Shown piece after piece: positions 12,880 through 19,927 of a stretch of DNA of 22,029 nt. The translations under genes and the position numbers were made by a program. The notes under the pieces are model-generated. The model ran no database searches. It was given only the letters and a program-made list of their open reading frames with translations, and was not told the DNA's origin. Positions within the stretch are counted from its first letter, which is position 1. Every line of letters starts with the position of its first letter. Source of the DNA: Oscillospiraceae bacterium (GTDB lineage Bacteria > Bacillota > Clostridia > Oscillospirales > Oscillospiraceae); the NCBI GenBank assembly GCA_031288675.1, contig JAITQY010000087.1, positions 1-22,029 on the forward strand, given 5' to 3'.

Positions 12880-13687
12880 CACGCTGAGACTTTGGGGGTT
12901 AACGGATAAGGGCGCGGCACGTGAGGACAATCAAGACGCGTATTTTTCGGAGATGATTCCGGCTGCGGACGGCTGTGAATATGCGCTGACTGCGGTATGC
13001 GACGGAATGGGAGGCGCGTTGGGCGGTGACGTGGCGTCCGCGTTAGCGATAGAGGTGTTTGCCGAAGCAGTTAAAGAAAGGATTGGCGGAAACGCTCAGG
13101 AACTTCTTGAATACGCCATTATTGAGACGCATGCCGCAGTAGAGGAATATTCTAATACCCATCCGGATTGCGAAGGAATGGGAACGACGTTAGTGACAGC
13201 GTTAATCGCTCCGGACGGCAAAGCGACGATCGCGAATGTAGGCGACAGCCGCTGTTATCTGATTCGCCGGGCTAAAGGCAGTGCGAAAGAGACGACGGAC
13301 GCGTCCATACATCAGGTTACGAAAGATCACAGCCTTGTAGAGGAGATGGTCGAGCGCGGCGAGCTTAAACGCGAAGAAGCGAGAATCCATCCGCGCCGGA
13401 ATCTTATAACCCGCGCGCTTAGCGCGGAATCAGAGGGTACGCCGGACTTTTTTCAGCTTACGCTTGAAGACGGAGACGTGCTTTTGCTGTGTTCGGACGG
13501 ACTTAGTAATACGCTTGACGCGCGCGAAATACTGTTTGAGATACAGTTTGGAAAGCTTGATACGGCGGCGAAACGCTGCCTTAATATTGCGTTAGAACGC
13601 GGCGCGCCCGACAACGTGACCGTGGTTATCGCCGCATTTGAAAACGGCGGCAATGAGATTGTAAAAGAAGCGGAGATTAAAGACTAA
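12872..13687 (+). CDS. prpC: PP2C-family Ser/Thr protein phosphatase
   Basis: A cytosolic metal-dependent phosphatase of about 270 residues that reverses the action of the PASTA kinase encoded next. PP2C motifs in order: REDNQDAYF, CDGMGGALGGDVAS, GMGTTLVTALI, NVGDSRCYLI, TKDHSLVEEM, LLLCSDGLSNTL and GAPDNVTVVI. The aspartates that bind two Mn/Mg ions are present (ED-NQD, CDGMGG, SDG, PDN). The start is uncertain. GTG at 12872 has AAGGA only 2 bases before it. CTG at 12884 would give MRLWGLTDKG, which fits family N-termini better, with AAGGAAGGTGAT as a good ribosome binding site. The frame overlaps rlmN by 8 bases, so coupling is likely. Confidence 0.94.
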   Translation: MISTLRLWGLTDKGAAREDNQDAYFSEMIPAADGCEYALTAVCDGMGGALGGDVASALAIEVFAEAVKERIGGNAQELLEYAIIETHAAVEEYSNTHPDCEGMGTTLVTALIAPDGKATIANVGDSRCYLIRRAKGSAKETTDASIHQVTKDHSLVEEMVERGELKREEARIHPRRNLITRALSAESEGTPDFFQLTLEDGDVLLLCSDGLSNTLDAREILFEIQFGKLDTAAKRCLNIALERGAPDNVTVVIAAFENGGNEIVKEAEIKD

Positions 13688-13688
13688 T

Positions 13689-15617
13689 ATGGATAAGCAA
13701 ATCATCAATGATTCCTACGTCGGGCTGACGCTTGGCGAGCGTTATGAAATTTTAGAGCGAATCGGCTTTGGCGGAATGGCATACGTTTACAAGGCTCTTG
13801 ACCACAAGCTCGGACGTAATGTCGCTATCAAGATACTCAAGGACGAGCTTGCCAGTGACGAGGAATTCCGTGAGAGGTTCAGTAATGAATCGCGCGCGGT
13901 AGCTATGCTGTCGCATACGAATATAGTCAGCATTTATGACGTAAGCGTGAACAGTGACCTTGATTATATCGTTATGGAATATGTTGACGGTTTGACATTG
14001 CGTGAGTACGTTCAGACACGCGGCGGTATGTTAGACTGGAAAGAAGCGCTTCACTTTACGGCGCAAATCGCTAAGGCGCTGGCGCACGCGCATTCACGCG
14101 GGGTAATCCACCGCGACATCAAGCCGCAGAACATAATGCTTTTAGGCGACAGTACCGTAAAGGTGATGGACTTCGGGATAGCGCAGTTGTCGGCGAACCG
14201 CAATACGCTGTCGAAGAAGACGTTAGGCAGTGTACATTATATTTCACCGGAGCAGGCGACAGGAAGCAGTACTATTGACGAACGCGCTGACATATACTCC
14301 TTAGGGGTTGTCTTATACGAGCTTCTGACAGGACACTTGCCGTTTGAGGGCGATGAGCCTATCGCGGTTGCGCTGCAGCACGTTCAGGCGGTGCCGCTGC
14401 CTCCTCGTGAGCTGAATCCGGATATTCCGCCGGCGTTAGAGCGTATCGTGCTGAAGATGATGGCGCCGGATCCAAGCGACCGTTATCAAAGCGCAACGGC
14501 GCTGTTTGAAGCTTTGGAGAATTTCCGCAGACACCCGAACGCTATTATAGCTGATGAAGAAGATTCTGACGATGCGCAGGTAACGGACGAGCCGGATGAG
14601 GATATTCCGGAAGCCGTACCTGCCCGTGTCAGTAAGAATGAACGCGGCGCGGGGAGGAGTAAAGTGAAAAAACAGGGTAAAACCAAAGCCCAAAACGACG
14701 CAATCAGGCTTGCGCGGCGCAATACTATGCTGACCGGAATATTTTTAGCGCTGATATTTATAGTCGGTATCGGGATTTTCCTTTGGAACTTCCTGCTTAA
14801 AGATATGTTTATCAGTTCTACGCAGTTGATTGAGGTACCGGACTGGACGGGGGCAAGTTATGAGGCGGTTTTCTCCAGCGAACAGTATAAAGGCTACTTC
14901 ACTTTCGTGCGTAAGTTTGAGGAAAGCGAGACAATTCCGGAGGGCAATGTAATTTCACAAGTACCCGTTGCGGGACGCGAGAAAATCAAAACGAATGAAC
15001 CGATTGAGGTTATACTGACTGTTTCAAGCGGTACGGCGACGGTAGAGATGCCGGATCTTTACAACGTTGAATACCGCGTTGCGGAAACGCGGCTTAAATC
15101 ATTGGGGCTTAGCGTTGCAGACCCTGAATGGACTACGTCCGACACCATTGCGGAGGGTTATATAGTCAGCACATACCCTGTCGCCGGTGAAATTTGTTAT
15201 CCGAACGATACGATACGGATTACGGTAAGTTCCGGACCGCTGCTTAATAATACTATGGTGCCGAACCTTATCGGTAAGACGGTGCAGGAAGCGACGGCAT
15301 TGCTTGATTCGCTGAACCTTACGCTCGGCGATATTAATTCTGCGGCGAGCGCGCAAGCGGCAGGTACGATAGTTCAGCAAAGTCGGGAGGCGAACGAAGA
15401 GGTATTAGAGCGCACGAAGATCAATCTGACTATCTCTGACGGAACGCTTGCGCCGGGTTATGTTCCTCCTCCGGAGGGTACAAATACCGCTGATCCGAAC
15501 GTATCACCGCTGCCCGGAGGAATTACCGAAACTACGCCAGACCCGAACGCAGTGGCTCCGCCGTATGTTGACGCTCCCGAAGGATATGAAACCGGAACCG
15601 GCAATGTAATTGATTAG
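13689..15617 (+). CDS. prkC: PASTA-domain membrane Ser/Thr protein kinase
   Basis: A 642-residue sensor kinase of the PrkC/PknB/Stk1 family. The cytosolic kinase domain (about 19-290) has the glycine loop IGFGGMAYV, Lys48 in VAIK, the HRDIKPQN catalytic loop with Asp143, DFG and SPE. A charged linker follows (DEEDSDDAQ...RGAGRSKVKK), then one membrane helix at 347-369. Three extracellular PASTA units begin near residues 379 (IEVPDWTG), 452 (VEMPDLYN) and 523 (MVPNLIGK). The C-terminus is a Pro/Thr-rich tail (from about 590). PASTA domains bind muropeptides, so the kinase should couple cell wall state or germination to growth. The start lies two bases after the phosphatase stop; only a distant GGAG is upstream, which suggests coupled translation. 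The phosphatase-kinase pair is the standard arrangement. Confidence 0.97.
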   Translation: MDKQIINDSYVGLTLGERYEILERIGFGGMAYVYKALDHKLGRNVAIKILKDELASDEEFRERFSNESRAVAMLSHTNIVSIYDVSVNSDLDYIVMEYVDGLTLREYVQTRGGMLDWKEALHFTAQIAKALAHAHSRGVIHRDIKPQNIMLLGDSTVKVMDFGIAQLSANRNTLSKKTLGSVHYISPEQATGSSTIDERADIYSLGVVLYELLTGHLPFEGDEPIAVALQHVQAVPLPPRELNPDIPPALERIVLKMMAPDPSDRYQSATALFEALENFRRHPNAIIADEEDSDDAQVTDEPDEDIPEAVPARVSKNERGAGRSKVKKQGKTKAQNDAIRLARRNTMLTGIFLALIFIVGIGIFLWNFLLKDMFISSTQLIEVPDWTGASYEAVFSSEQYKGYFTFVRKFEESETIPEGNVISQVPVAGREKIKTNEPIEVILTVSSGTATVEMPDLYNVEYRVAETRLKSLGLSVADPEWTTSDTIAEGYIVSTYPVAGEICYPNDTIRITVSSGPLLNNTMVPNLIGKTVQEATALLDSLNLTLGDINSAASAQAAGTIVQQSREANEEVLERTKINLTISDGTLAPGYVPPPEGTNTADPNVSPLPGGITETTPDPNAVAPPYVDAPEGYETGTGNVID

Positions 15618-15622
15618 TACGT

Positions 15623-16525
15623 TTGGATACAGGAATCATTGTCCGCGCGATAAGCGGAACTTACGACGTAAAAATTGACCGACGCCCTCTTGACGCTGAC
15701 AGCGCCGGGAGCGGCGTTGTTGTGTGCAAGCCTCGCGGAGTGTTCCGTAAGCTTGGTATTACCCCGTTGGTCGGCGATAGGGTGACCATAAGCGGAACGA
15801 CGATTCAGGAAGTTCTGCCGCGCCGTAATCAGTTTATCCGACCTCCGGTAGCTAACGCAGAGGTTATGGTTATGGTAGCGTCGGAGAGCATTCCGGTGAC
15901 GGATACGTTCGTGCTTGACACGCTGATTGCGTTTGCGGAAACCAATTATGCGGAGCCGGTTATCGTAATCAACAAGACAGACATTGCTCCGGCTGACGAG
16001 CTTTACCGTGTATATTGTTCGGCGGGGTTTGCCGTTGTAAGAGCTTCTGTCGTTACAGGAAGAGGGGTCGCTGAGCTTTCCGCCGCGCTTAGCGGGAAAA
16101 TATGCGCGTTTGCGGGCGATACCGGTGTAGGCAAGAGCAGCATAATCAACGCAATTGCCGGACTGTCCGGCGCGGACGAGATAAAACTTTCCGTAGGCGA
16201 TGTGAGCAGTAAACTGGGACGCGGACGGCACACGACGCGCACTACCCAGCTTTTTGAGCTTGGCGGAGATACGATGCTGATTGATGCGGCGGGGTTCGCC
16301 GCAGTGGAGGAAATAATAATCCCGTTTGACGGGTTAGAGAACGCGTTCCGGGAGATTGCCCCGTACTCCGGCGCCTGCCGTTTTGCGGACTGCCGGCATC
16401 TGAAAGAGCCGGACTGCGCGGTTCGTGAGGCAGTAAGTTCCGGCGCGATAGCCAAAAGCCGCTATGCGAGCTATGTTCGCCTTATGGAGCTTGCGTTAGA
16501 CCGCGAAGCAAATAAGTGGAAATGA
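15623..16525 (+). CDS. rsgA: Ribosome small-subunit-dependent GTPase A
   Basis: A 300-residue circularly permuted GTPase that helps 30S maturation. An N-terminal OB fold (about 1-70) is followed by G4 (VINKTD), G1 GDTGVGKS (165-172), the G2 region GRHTTRTTQL and G3 DAAGF. The C-terminal zinc site is C252, C257, H259 and C265 (CRFADCRHLKEPDC). This order, G4 before G1, is diagnostic. The apparent start is TTG at 15623, six bases after the kinase stop, without a clear Shine-Dalgarno. The start is the weakest part of this call, but MDTGIIVRAISGTYDV aligns well with family N-termini. The same prpC-prkC-rsgA order is found widely in Bacillota. Confidence 0.95.
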   Translation: MDTGIIVRAISGTYDVKIDRRPLDADSAGSGVVVCKPRGVFRKLGITPLVGDRVTISGTTIQEVLPRRNQFIRPPVANAEVMVMVASESIPVTDTFVLDTLIAFAETNYAEPVIVINKTDIAPADELYRVYCSAGFAVVRASVVTGRGVAELSAALSGKICAFAGDTGVGKSSIINAIAGLSGADEIKLSVGDVSSKLGRGRHTTRTTQLFELGGDTMLIDAAGFAAVEEIIIPFDGLENAFREIAPYSGACRFADCRHLKEPDCAVREAVSSGAIAKSRYASYVRLMELALDREANKWK

Positions 16526-16538
16526 AGGAAAAGGAGAG

Positions 16539-17723
16539 ATGATTTTGATGAAGCGAAAGTTTATGTTTTCGGCGGTTGTAATTTTGATTGTTTCCGTTGG
16601 TATAATAACATTAGCAATCTACCATGAAAAAACTTATGAATACTATACAGGCGCCTTTGTTACTTCTTTTGAGTCGCCTGTAGCGCTTGTTGACGGCACA
16701 GTGATATATAATACTAATGATCCGGGAAATGACATAGATTATTCAGAAAAGGAGTACTACCGAAAATATTTTGACGGAAGAGACGATGTAAAATTAGGAA
16801 CGATGTATAATTTCAGAATCAGTGCAGGATACAACGCACGTATTGATAATACTCTTTATTTTTATAGCGGAGTGGTAAATGAAACCGGAGAGATAGATAA
16901 TAACTTCAATAATAACTTATACGGCATTGACTTGACAGAAAATACTATGAGGGTTGTTTATACAGATAATAATGTGAGACCTATAGTTTATGTTTATCCA
17001 TATATGAATAAGGTATTGGCTTTGAAAACTATGCCGGCGGCTGATAACGCAAGCAGCAGCTTTTTGGAACTTTATGACCCCAAAACCGGAAGCATAAAAA
17101 CTGTCCTGACACATACTTCAAAGTCCGCAGATAAAACAGGATCAAGAATTTTGACTTGTTTTCCGAATGATGAAAAGGTTTATACATTTGTGACAGAATA
17201 CAACGCAGAAGGAGAACAAGAAGCAACTGTCAGAGTATATAATCAGGAGTTTCAATGTATACAAACTATAAGCTTTGACAAAGACCTAATGAATTATATA
17301 CTCGGTTCCCGTCCGCACCAAATAGCTGTTTTCGGTGATTATATTTATTTAGATAATCTTTCGAACTATTCCTTAGTGGGGAAAATCGAAAACGATACGG
17401 TTACTCCCGTTGTACAGGCAAGAAGTTTAGAGGTTGCCGTAAACCGAGATACTGACGGGCGTATACTTAATACGCAAGTCTTTTATATTCGTTATACCAA
17501 TACATATTATATTTTAGATATAGAGAAGGGGACGTTTACAGAAAAAGAATATGACCAACCTTTTGAAAACCATACACTCCTATATGCAATGGCAAACTCG
17601 GATAAAATTATAATATACTCTTGGATTTATGAACTTGACGAGAATACTGCTTATAGTCGGGAAGAAGCATCCGCTGCTCATGACGGGCGTTATGTTTTTT
17701 GTAACATCAAGTCGTTGAAATAG
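16539..17723 (+). CDS. Membrane-anchored protein of unknown function, AT-rich gene
   Basis: A 394-residue protein that I do not recognise. One N-terminal hydrophobic segment (about 7-27, MFSAVVILIVSVGIITLAIY) acts as signal anchor or signal peptide. The rest is extracytoplasmic, rich in Asn, Tyr and Asp, and made of short strand-like repeats (NNLYGIDLTENTMRVVYTD; FLELYDPKTGSIKTVL; YYILDIEKGTFTEKEY). This suggests a beta-propeller-like fold. AAGGAA lies 8 bases before the ATG at 16539. A second ATG at 16548 (MKRKFMFSA) has AAGGAG 11 bases upstream, so either may be used. The gene follows rsgA after 13 bases, but base and codon use are much more AT-rich than its neighbours, which suggests recent acquisition. 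In many Bacillota this place is taken by rpe and thiN. Confidence 0.75.
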   Translation: MILMKRKFMFSAVVILIVSVGIITLAIYHEKTYEYYTGAFVTSFESPVALVDGTVIYNTNDPGNDIDYSEKEYYRKYFDGRDDVKLGTMYNFRISAGYNARIDNTLYFYSGVVNETGEIDNNFNNNLYGIDLTENTMRVVYTDNNVRPIVYVYPYMNKVLALKTMPAADNASSSFLELYDPKTGSIKTVLTHTSKSADKTGSRILTCFPNDEKVYTFVTEYNAEGEQEATVRVYNQEFQCIQTISFDKDLMNYILGSRPHQIAVFGDYIYLDNLSNYSLVGKIENDTVTPVVQARSLEVAVNRDTDGRILNTQVFYIRYTNTYYILDIEKGTFTEKEYDQPFENHTLLYAMANSDKIIIYSWIYELDENTAYSREEASAAHDGRYVFCNIKSLK

Positions 17724-17741
17724 CAAAATATAATTGTAAGG

Positions 17742-17770
17742 CAACGGCGGGTATACCCCGCCGTTGTTTT
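17742..17770. terminator. Intrinsic terminator between convergent rsgA-side operon and purF
   Basis: CAACGGCGGG (17742-17751), a 5-base loop and CCCGCCGTTG (17757-17766) form a perfect 10-bp GC-rich stem followed by TTTT. It lies 18 bases after the stop of the unknown membrane protein, and its T-tract reaches the purF stop codon. It ends the rightward transcript and perhaps the purF transcript too. Confidence 0.9.
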
Positions 17771-19229
17771 AATCTTTTGTCTCTTTTTCAGCGCCGCGTT
17801 CGGATAGCTTGCGCTCGAATTTGCGCTTTCCGGAGTCCGTCGGCGGTTCGCACGGATAGTCTCCGCTGAAACAGCCCACGCAGAAGTCGCTGTTTTCTAC
17901 CTCAGCTATCCTCCGCACATCCTCAATACTGAGGTAACCGAGCGAATCCACACCGAGATACTCAGCAATTTCTTCCACTGTCATTTGGTTTGCAATAAGG
18001 TTTTCACGGGTGTCAACGTCTATTCCGAAGTAGCAGGGATGCTTGAACGGAGGGCTGGATATGCGCAGGTGTATCTCCGACGAGCCGGCGAGCCGAAGCA
18101 TAGAAACGACCTGCCGCATAGTATTTCCGCGCACTATGCTGTCGTCAACAAGAATGACGCGCTTGCCCTCGATAGTCGCTTTCAGCGCGCTGAGTTTAAG
18201 CGTAATGCTTCGCTGGCGCATCTCCTGCGTCGGCTGGATGAACGTCCGCGCGACATAACGGTTCTTTGTTATCCCTACGCCGTAGGGGATACCGGACGCT
18301 TCGGCGTAGCCGAGCGCCGCGTCCAGACCGCTGTCGGGGCTGCCGATGACTACGTCCGCGTCCACAGGGTGGGTTTTTGCAAGATATGCGCCGGCGCGTT
18401 TGCGCGCTATATGAACGCTCTCGCCGTCGATAACGCTGTCAGGGCGCGCTATATAGACATACTCGAATACGCACATACGCTTTTTACCGCCGGTGAAAGT
18501 GTTAATGCTGGAAATGCCCTTTGGAGTTACGACCACAATTTCGCCGGGTTCAAGGTCGCGGACGAACGTTGCTCCGACCGCGCCCAGCGCACAGCTTTCC
18601 GACGCGAAAACGACGTCGTCTCCGTGCCGACCCATACACAGCGGACGCAGTCCGTAAGGGTCGCGCGCCGCAATCATCTTACGCGGCGACATTACTACTA
18701 CAGAGTACGCGCCTTTAATTTTTTTCATTGCTTCCGCAACGGCGTCCTCGATGGCGCCGACTGTCAGACGCGCGCGGGTAATCGCGTAAGCGATTACTTC
18801 TGTATCAGAAGTTGTGTGAAATATTCCGCCGTCGGACTCAAACTCATCCCGAAGTTCGTTTGCGTTCGTAAGGTTGCCGTTGTGAGCAATCGCCATAGAG
18901 CCTTTTTTGTGATGGACAATAATCGGCTGAGCGTTCATCGCTTTGGACGCGCCTGTAGTGGAATACCGCACGTGACCGACAACCATATTGCCCTCGCCAA
19001 GTTCCGCAATATCACGCGGAGTAAAGACCTCTGACACGAGTCCGAGTTCTTTGCGCACGGTCATAACGCCGTCGTTGCTGACGCAGATTCCGCAGCTTTC
19101 CTGTCCGCGGTGCTGCAGAGCGAACAATGCCGAGTAGGCGTACGCGGCAAGGTGAGCATTTGTGTCCTTGCAAAAGTAACCGAAAACGCCGCATTCGTCG
19201 TGCGGCTTGTCATCGTAAAAATCAACCAT
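17769..19229 (-). CDS. purF: Amidophosphoribosyltransferase (glutamine PRPP amidotransferase)
   Basis: A 486-residue enzyme for the first committed step of purine synthesis (PRPP + glutamine to phosphoribosylamine). A 12-residue propeptide (MVDFYDDKPHDE) precedes Cys13, the nucleophile of the Ntn glutaminase domain (CGVFGYF). RYSTTGASKAMNAQP and AHNGNLTN are glutaminase landmarks. The phosphoribosyltransferase half has the PRPP loop VILVDDSIVRGNT. Cysteines in RMCVFEY, KHPCYFG and the pair DFCVGC match the four [4Fe-4S] ligands of the B. subtilis-type enzyme, which makes it oxygen-sensitive. GGGAG lies 6 bases before the ATG. The gene stands alone here rather than within a visible pur operon. 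Confidence 0.97.
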   Translation of the reverse strand: MVDFYDDKPHDECGVFGYFCKDTNAHLAAYAYSALFALQHRGQESCGICVSNDGVMTVRKELGLVSEVFTPRDIAELGEGNMVVGHVRYSTTGASKAMNAQPIIVHHKKGSMAIAHNGNLTNANELRDEFESDGGIFHTTSDTEVIAYAITRARLTVGAIEDAVAEAMKKIKGAYSVVVMSPRKMIAARDPYGLRPLCMGRHGDDVVFASESCALGAVGATFVRDLEPGEIVVVTPKGISSINTFTGGKKRMCVFEYVYIARPDSVIDGESVHIARKRAGAYLAKTHPVDADVVIGSPDSGLDAALGYAEASGIPYGVGITKNRYVARTFIQPTQEMRQRSITLKLSALKATIEGKRVILVDDSIVRGNTMRQVVSMLRLAGSSEIHLRISSPPFKHPCYFGIDVDTRENLIANQMTVEEIAEYLGVDSLGYLSIEDVRRIAEVENSDFCVGCFSGDYPCEPPTDSGKRKFERKLSERGAEKETKD

Positions 19230-19257
19230 ATTAAGCTCCCGCTATCTTAATGACCTA

Positions 19258-19286
19258 ATTATATACCCGTTGGGTGCGATTGTCAA
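19258..19286 (-). promoter_or_regulatory. Perfect consensus sigma-A promoter of purF
   Basis: On the minus strand, TTGACA (19286-19281), a 17-base spacer and TATAAT (19263-19258). The predicted start near 19251 gives a leader of only about 22 bases, too short for a riboswitch or attenuator. Confidence 0.92.
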
Positions 19287-19361
19287 TATGCGCTTATAGA
19301 AACCGCTAAGAAAATATGAACAGATATTTGATCAAAACGCACAAAAAAAACAGAGAGGGGT

Positions 19362-19388
19362 ATTTTTGTGTATATGTTTCACAAAAAT
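19362..19388. promoter_or_regulatory. Inverted repeat upstream of small secreted protein promoter
   Basis: ATTTTTGTG (19362-19370) and CACAAAAAT (19380-19388) form a perfect 9-bp inverted repeat with a 9-base gap. It ends 11 bases before the -35 box of the next promoter, so it could be an operator or activator site. Confidence 0.5.
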
Positions 19389-19399
19389 GTTTTTATCTA

Positions 19400-19428
19400 T
19401 TGACAGATGGGAAAAAGTGTATTATATT
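19400..19428 (+). promoter_or_regulatory. Sigma-A promoter of small secreted protein gene
   Basis: TTGACA (19400-19405), a 17-base spacer and TATATT (19423-19428). The expected start is near 19435, giving a leader of about 48 bases. Confidence 0.82.
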
Positions 19429-19482
19429 GTAAACATAGGAAAGATTGCAATCACCTAAATAAATTTTTAGGAGAAACGTACA

Positions 19483-19866
19483 ATGGCTAAGACAAAAAAG
19501 CGTATCATAAGCATTTTTCTCGTGTTGGCTATAGCTCTGACGTTTACGGTTAACGCTATGGCGGGAAGCGGAACCGCATTCTCGGTACCCAAAAACACTT
19601 CAAAATTATTGGCAAACGAAAATGTCAATTCTACAAAATGCGGCGTGTCTGTTAATATTAGCGCTAACTATTACAGCGGTCCGGGTTATGCTTTCCTTAT
19701 ACCATACGTAAAAGTGGGAACACAAGAGTATGGCGGAGGGTCTGTTATTACCGGAGGTCAGTTGTTCTATACGGGTGTTGGGTCAGGAACTAACAAAATT
19801 TATGTTGAAAACGGCACTATGAACAGTACACATATTGATTTTACAACAGGGACACTTGGAGTGTGA
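19483..19866 (+). CDS. Small secreted protein of unknown function
   Basis: A 127-residue protein with a clear type I signal peptide: a basic start (MAKTKKR), a hydrophobic core (IISIFLVLAIALTFTV) and an NAMA cleavage site after Ala27. The mature part is about 100 residues, rich in Gly, Ser, Thr, Tyr and Asn, with alternating strand-like stretches (SVNISANYYSGPGYAFLIPYV; GGGSVITGGQLFYTGVG). It has a single cysteine (C53) and no cell wall anchor. I do not recognise the family. AGGAG precedes the ATG by about 10 bases. Its own strong promoter and terminator make it a single-gene unit, which suggests abundant or specially regulated expression. Confidence 0.82.
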   Translation: MAKTKKRIISIFLVLAIALTFTVNAMAGSGTAFSVPKNTSKLLANENVNSTKCGVSVNISANYYSGPGYAFLIPYVKVGTQEYGGGSVITGGQLFYTGVGSGTNKIYVENGTMNSTHIDFTTGTLGV

Positions 19867-19874
19867 TAAGTATA

Positions 19875-19913
19875 AACGCTTGGGGCGGATTACCGCCCTA
19901 AGCGTTCGTTTTT
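19875..19913 (+). terminator. Intrinsic terminator after small secreted protein gene
   Basis: AACGCTTGGGGCGG (19875-19888), loop ATTA and CCGCCCTAAGCGTT (19893-19906) form a 14-bp stem with one G-T pair, followed by CGTTTTT. It starts 8 bases after the stop codon. The T-tract runs directly into the ribosome binding site of the next gene, so read-through could express that gene. Confidence 0.92.
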
Positions 19914-19927
19914 AGGAGTGACAGGAT

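Noticed and set aside
15614..16231. A 205-residue open frame antisense to rsgA
   Set aside because: It has no ribosome binding site and a composition typical of an antisense shadow; RsgA motifs occupy the other strand.
17985..19034. A 349-residue open frame antisense to purF
   Set aside because: The protein has no recognisable domain and is Arg/Cys/His-rich as expected for a shadow of a conserved gene; purF motifs on the other strand are unambiguous.
19230..19290. Purine riboswitch or attenuator before purF
   Set aside because: The perfect promoter leaves a leader of only about 22 bases.
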